From: Rubrobacter sp.
Lineage (GTDB): Bacteria; Actinomycetota; Rubrobacteria; Rubrobacterales; Rubrobacteraceae
Length of the DNA stretch: 7,803 nt
Assembly: GCA_013695335.1 (NCBI GenBank)
Contig: JACDAR010000113.1
Span: 1 to 7,803, forward strand
Direction: 5' to 3'
Part shown: positions 4,841 through 7,803 of the stretch, piece after piece
How positions within the stretch are numbered: the first letter of the stretch is position 1
Layout of the letters: each line of letters begins with the position of its first letter
Translations under genes and position numbers: made by a program
Notes under the pieces: generated by a model
Told to the model about the DNA's origin: nothing
What the model saw: the letters and a program-made list of their open reading frames with translations, nothing else
Databases searched by the model: none

Positions 4841-4919
4841 ATCCCATCTTTGTTGCGAAAGGTTCCCATTTGCAGGGAGTATTCAAGGGTTCGGAGCCGG
4901 GAATCAGCGGTCTTGTGTG

Positions 4920-5672
4920 TCAGGTACGGGCGCGGAGTTCGGCTGGTTTGAGGACGGTTATGGCCTTGCTGCCGAGGTCGAGGATGCCCTCCTGGGAGAG
5001 CCGGGAGAGGGCGCGGGAGAGGGCTTCGCGGGAGATGCCCGTGGCCTCTGCCATCTCCTGGCGGCTGAGGGATGGCTCGAAGACCACGCCCCTCTTGGTG
5101 ACGCGGCCTTCTTCGGTGGCGAGGTTGAGGAGCATCCGGGCCACGCGTTGCGGGGCGCTGTGAAACACGAGGTCGCCTACGAGATCCTCCATCTCGCGGT
5201 TGCGGGCGGCGAGGGCGCGGGCGAGGCGCAGGGAGGCGTCAGGGAAGCGGCCCATCAACTCGACGAGGTCGTCGCGGAACACTGCGTAGAGAACGCAGTC
5301 GGTCAGGGCTGTTGCGCCCTGGCTCTGGGGACGGCCTTCCAGGGCTGAGGGGAGACCGATCACGGCGCCGTCACCAACTACGCCGAGGATCTGATCCCTT
5401 GCCTTCGGGCCACCGGAAGAACGATATAGCTTCGCCCTCCCCTCGCGCAGGAAATATACAGCTCCAGAAGGTTCACCTTCACGAAAGAGGGCTGTTCCGC
5501 CCCCGATCTCAAGCACGGCTGCGGCTATCGCAAGCGCCTGGAAGAACTCCTCGTCCAGCCCTTCGAGGAACTCGAACTCCTTCAAGCCCTCCAGCTTGGT
5601 CAGGTGCTCGACAGCCCGGCATCGTGCCCCAGGCAACCGCGCCCACGACGGCGGCGCATTCTCACCGTACAT
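4920..5672 (-). CDS. CRP/FNR-family transcriptional regulator
   Basis: A 250-residue regulator. Residues about 28-145 form the cyclic-nucleotide-type beta barrel (FREGEPSGAVYFLREGRAKLYR, ILGVVGDGAVIG). Then comes the long dimer helix (about 146-168) and a C-terminal winged helix with SLSRQEMAEATGISREALSRALSRLSQEGIL. The recognition helix carries E216-x-x-S219-R220, the pattern of FNR. CRP has R-E-x3-R instead. The four-cysteine set of FNR is absent (only C18 and C126), and the cAMP-contact GE and R-S/T residues are not seen (LPSALEGRPQSQGATAL), so the signal is unknown. ATG 5672 lacks a good ribosome site, and the first 20 or so residues do not look like family sequence. It lies upstream of the ferredoxin gene on the same strand, beside three FNR-like boxes. 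Confidence 0.93.
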   Translation of the reverse strand: MYGENAPPSWARLPGARCRAVEHLTKLEGLKEFEFLEGLDEEFFQALAIAAAVLEIGGGTALFREGEPSGAVYFLREGRAKLYRSSGGPKARDQILGVVGDGAVIGLPSALEGRPQSQGATALTDCVLYAVFRDDLVELMGRFPDASLRLARALAARNREMEDLVGDLVFHSAPQRVARMLLNLATEEGRVTKRGVVFEPSLSRQEMAEATGISREALSRALSRLSQEGILDLGSKAITVLKPAELRART

Positions 5673-5692
5673 CCGTCACGTTCCATTCTGAA

Positions 5693-5710
5693 TTTCGTAT
5701 CTCCACGAAA
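5693..5710. repeat. 18-bp inverted repeat between recombinase and regulator genes
   Basis: TTTCGT-ATCTCC-ACGAAA has perfect six-base arms around a six-base centre, within the 41-base gap between the recombinase stop and the regulator start. It could be an operator, part of a recombinase attachment site, or a weak hairpin. There is no T-run on either side. A TATAAA at 5713-5718 (minus strand), overlapping the recombinase stop, could be a -10 for the regulator gene. Confidence 0.4.
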
Positions 5711-5713
5711 CCT

Positions 5714-7414
5714 TTATACGCTAAGCGGCGAAAGTTTACCAGACGACAAACTCGCCTCCGCTTCCTCAGCCACCTCCGCAAAGACGCCCATGATCTCCAA
5801 AGGCCAGTCAGGGCGGGCATGGACGTTCAGCCTGAGCAGCTTGTAGACGCGATGACGCTCTTCGTGCGTAAGGTCGTCGAGGGTATCCCTGATCGTGCCC
5901 GCGTAGGACTCTAGCAAGGTGTCCCTGTCGTGCTCCAAACGCTCCAGGGCCTCGCCCCGAGCGCGAGCGGCCTCCAGCTCGCGCTCGGCTGTCTCTCGGG
6001 TCTCGTCCAGCTCCGACAGAGCCGCGGCCAGCTCCTCATCGGCCATGTGTCCCCTGGCGGCGAGCCTGTGGTAGCCGCGGCGCTCTACCTCGACCTCGCT
6101 TATCTTCCTCGACCAGAACTCCGCGTCGCGCTCGGGGTCCCGGCCGGCATTCTTCCGTTCCTCCTCTACCAGCCGGTCGAGCCCGGCCCTTATCCGCTCC
6201 GGGTCGCGGAGCAGCCCGCAAACGAACTCCCACACCCGCGCCTCTATCCTCTCGGCGCGCAGGAGCTTGTTGTTGGAGCAGTCCCGGGCCGGCCCTGTGT
6301 TGTAGCGGGAGCGGCAGCCGTAGTAGTGGAACCTCTTGCCGCTACTGGTGCGGGTGGTATTGGGCCTCAAGGTGTGGCCGCATTCGCCGCACCGCAGGAT
6401 GCCGCCAGAGAGCTCCCAGAATCGCTTATCGGCCTTTGAGGGCTTGCGGGCGTTATCCTTGAGGCTCCGTCTCGCGGCCTCGACCGCTTCGCGCGGTATC
6501 CCGGCGTCGGGCACCGGCACGAACAGCCACTCTTCCCTCGGACGCGGGGCGTAGCTGTAGCGGGTCTTGAACTCACCAGCAGCCTCGTCCCACACCTTGC
6601 GCCGGGTGGTCTTGCGCGTGTTCCACGCCCACAGCCCGTAGAGGCGTCCCTCCTCCAGACGGGCGGCGACGGCCGGCTCCACCAGCTGCACAACCTCTTC
6701 GTGGGTGTGGGGCGCGTATAGATCGTTCTCAAGCATGTTCCTGATCGTGGTGTGGTTCCACCGACTGATCCCGGACGGCGCCGGGACGCCGCTCCGCTCC
6801 AGGGAGAGGCGCACGGAACGCACGGAGGAGCCTTCGGCCACGGCGCGGAAGATCCTACGCACGACCTCCATCTCCGGCTCGGACACCTCCAACGCGTTCC
6901 CATCTGCGGTGGCGCGGTAGCCATAGGCCGCCCGCTTCCTCTTTACAACGAGCCCGCTCCGGCACTTCTCCAGCAGCCCTTCCTGGGTGCGCCTGGCGAT
7001 CTCCTCCCGCTCCCACTCTGCAAACTCGTCCTGCATCGCGTCGCCGAAGCGGTTGCCGGTATCATCCAGGGCTATGAGCTTCACCCCGAGCGCCCCGAGA
7101 TCCTGGTCCCACAGGAGCCTGTAGAGGCGGGAGCGGAAGAGCCTGTTACGCTTTTTCGCGAGCACCACGTCTATGGCCCCGCCCTCCGCCAGTTCCATAA
7201 CTCGCCGGAGGCCCGGCCGATGTGGGTCCGCGCCGCTGTGGCCGTCATCTATTGCTTCCTCGATTACCCGGTAGCCTTCCCGTGCCGCGTAAGTCCTCAG
7301 CTCCCTGAGTTGCTCGGGTATGGAGTACCCGGACTTTGCCTGCTCTTCTGTGGAGACGCGGACGTAGAGGATCGCGCGCTTGGGGCCGTGCCCGTTTGTG
7401 TTAGGCATCGCCAC
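5714..7414 (-). CDS. Large serine recombinase
   Basis: A 566-residue site-specific recombinase of the integrase/transposase class. The N-terminal resolvase domain (about 12-150) has AILYVRVSTEEQ with nucleophile S21, DDGHSGADPHRPGL, and RLFRS with R91 and R94. The recombinase domain follows (about 160-300, AYGYRA through RNMLENDLY). Next is a zinc ribbon with C342-x2-C345 and C367...C379, then a coiled-coil segment (about 410-500) and a short C-terminal helix. All expected catalytic blocks are present and the length is normal, so it appears intact. The likely start is GTG 7414, five bases behind AAGGA. An ATG at 7408 is two codons later. It overlaps the XRE gene by 14 bases. Cargo is not visible. 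Confidence 0.95.
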   Translation of the reverse strand: MAMPNTNGHGPKRAILYVRVSTEEQAKSGYSIPEQLRELRTYAAREGYRVIEEAIDDGHSGADPHRPGLRRVMELAEGGAIDVVLAKKRNRLFRSRLYRLLWDQDLGALGVKLIALDDTGNRFGDAMQDEFAEWEREEIARRTQEGLLEKCRSGLVVKRKRAAYGYRATADGNALEVSEPEMEVVRRIFRAVAEGSSVRSVRLSLERSGVPAPSGISRWNHTTIRNMLENDLYAPHTHEEVVQLVEPAVAARLEEGRLYGLWAWNTRKTTRRKVWDEAAGEFKTRYSYAPRPREEWLFVPVPDAGIPREAVEAARRSLKDNARKPSKADKRFWELSGGILRCGECGHTLRPNTTRTSSGKRFHYYGCRSRYNTGPARDCSNNKLLRAERIEARVWEFVCGLLRDPERIRAGLDRLVEEERKNAGRDPERDAEFWSRKISEVEVERRGYHRLAARGHMADEELAAALSELDETRETAERELEAARARGEALERLEHDRDTLLESYAGTIRDTLDDLTHEERHRVYKLLRLNVHARPDWPLEIMGVFAEVAEEAEASLSSGKLSPLSV

Positions 7415-7628
7415 TCGTTTCCTTCGGCGCCGTAAGCTCGCGGGGCGGCACCCCGAACGCCGCCGCCAGCTTTCGGGCGGTGGTCATGTGCGGCTCCCCC
7501 TCGTCACGCTCCAGGCGCGCCACGGTGTTCACCGCGAGCCCGGCCTTCTCCGCCAGCTCCGCCTGGGTGAGCGCAGCCTCGATCCTCAACGCCCTTAGCC
7601 GTCGTCCTACGTAAACCACGGCTTGCAT
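7401..7628 (-). CDS. Small XRE-family helix-turn-helix regulator
   Basis: A 75-residue protein consisting almost only of a Cro/C1-type helix-turn-helix: LRALRIEAALTQAELAEKAGLAVNTVARLERDEGEPHMTTARKLAAAFGV, with the usual TQ-x-LA-x-x-AG and E-G-x-P spacing. The ATG at 7628 has GAGGAGG eight bases upstream. The end overlaps the recombinase start by 14 bases in another frame, so the two are co-translated. It most likely represses its own promoter, through the 11-bp repeats upstream, and so limits recombinase synthesis. A role as recombination directionality factor is possible but unproven. Confidence 0.92.
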   Translation of the reverse strand: MQAVVYVGRRLRALRIEAALTQAELAEKAGLAVNTVARLERDEGEPHMTTARKLAAAFGVPPRELTAPKETSGDA

Positions 7629-7670
7629 TCTAGTCGCCTCCTCGCGATCTGGCTGCCTCTATAGGTCCGA

Positions 7671-7676
7671 ATTATA
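7671..7676 (-). promoter_or_regulatory. TATAAT -10 box of the XRE-recombinase operon
   Basis: A perfect TATAAT on the minus strand with transcription start expected near 7664 and a leader of about 36 bases to ATG 7628. No good -35 occurs 16-18 bases upstream. That region overlaps the 11-bp repeats, so repressor binding there would exclude polymerase. Confidence 0.6.
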
Positions 7677-7685
7677 CAACAAACG

Positions 7686-7718
7686 AGTAACAAATTAGTA
7701 TCAAATTAGTAACTGGGT
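7686..7718. repeat. Three 11-bp tandem direct repeats (iteron-like)
   Basis: AGTAACAAATT (7686-7696), AGTATCAAATT (7697-7707) and AGTAACTGGGT (7708-7718) follow head to tail, and a further GGTAACG overlaps the last unit. The first two units differ at one base. The third keeps only the AGTAAC core. A period of 11 bp is about one helical turn, so bound proteins would line up on one face. The AT-rich block contrasts with the GC-rich surroundings. Confidence 0.6.
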
Positions 7719-7803
7719 AACGCTAGAAGGGTCGGACATTATGCGGGGGGAATGGGACACTCCTGTGCGGCTTGAACGGTAAGTGACTCGTGTACGCTAC
7801 GCC
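7719..7803. other. Right edge with no supported gene
   Basis: I see no credible coding frame (a plus-strand ATG at 7741 stops after 13 codons), no tRNA and no clear repeat of the sequence near the recombinase stop. Confidence 0.4.

Noticed and set aside
4841..4919. A fourth FNR-like box or a terminator behind the regulator gene
   Set aside because: The position 22 bp further on (4849-4862) does not fit the box, and only very short inverted repeats without a T-run are seen.
4827..5348. 173-codon plus-strand open frame
   Set aside because: It is antisense to the CRP/FNR regulator and begins at the operator boxes. The Gly/Glu/Ala-rich translation is typical of a shadow frame.
6752..7435. 227-codon plus-strand open frame over the recombinase
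   Set aside because: It is antisense to the resolvase domain, with no ribosome site or recognisable motif.
7686..7722. Start of a CRISPR array
   Set aside because: The units are 11 bp, adjacent and without spacers, so they are tandem operator-like repeats.
7686..7722. Plasmid replication origin iterons
   Set aside because: There are only three short units, with no replication protein and no DnaA boxes nearby. The position over a promoter fits a regulator better.

Overview
The window is high-GC DNA with G/C-rich third codon positions, frequent GTG/TTG starts, strong AGGAGG-type ribosome sites alternating with apparently leaderless genes, and an actinobacterial gene set. A member of the Actinomycetota fits well. 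A Rubrobacter-like lineage is my guess from the ferredoxin and overall style, and I could not test it. Nearly all genes are on the minus strand.

Layout, left to right. (1) 2-334 (+): C-terminal end of an unrecognised protein with less GC-biased codons than the rest, followed by an orphan Shine-Dalgarno sequence with no convincing gene behind it. This looks like the edge of an accessory segment. (2) 465-1214 (-): a GntR/FadR-type repressor with a putative self-operator inside its promoter. (3) 1332-1496 (-): a 54-residue, very basic small protein with a near-perfect ribosome site, a hairpin behind it and a palindrome in front. (4) 1565-3332 (-): a thiamine salvage operon. It runs promoter, TPP riboswitch, thiT (ECF thiamine transporter S component), thiN (thiamine pyrophosphokinase), the 5' third of tenA, and then directly the 3' end of a thiW-like S component. 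The last two look like the scar of a deletion that joined tenA to thiW out of frame. (5) 3312-3866 (-) and 3992-4387 (+): a divergent pair, a Nudix hydrolase and a VOC/glyoxalase-family protein. (6) 4475-4708 (-) and 4920-5672 (-): a seven-iron ferredoxin and, upstream of it, a CRP/FNR-family regulator. Between them lie three FNR-like palindromes spaced exactly 22 bp apart. (7) 5714-7628 (-): a two-gene operon of a small XRE regulator and a large serine recombinase, with a TATAAT promoter and three 11-bp tandem repeats upstream. The mobile element or cargo it belongs to would lie to the right or is missing.

How the parts fit. TPP would shut down the thiT-thiN-(tenA') transcript through the riboswitch. 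The CRP/FNR protein has the FNR-type recognition-helix pattern E-x-x-S-R and sits next to FNR-like boxes, so it is the obvious candidate to control the ferredoxin gene. The XRE protein probably controls its own operon through the 11-bp repeats. The most interesting items are the three-box ferredoxin regulatory region, the tenA/thiW deletion scar and the small basic protein. I did not find a complete, clearly new multi-gene system.
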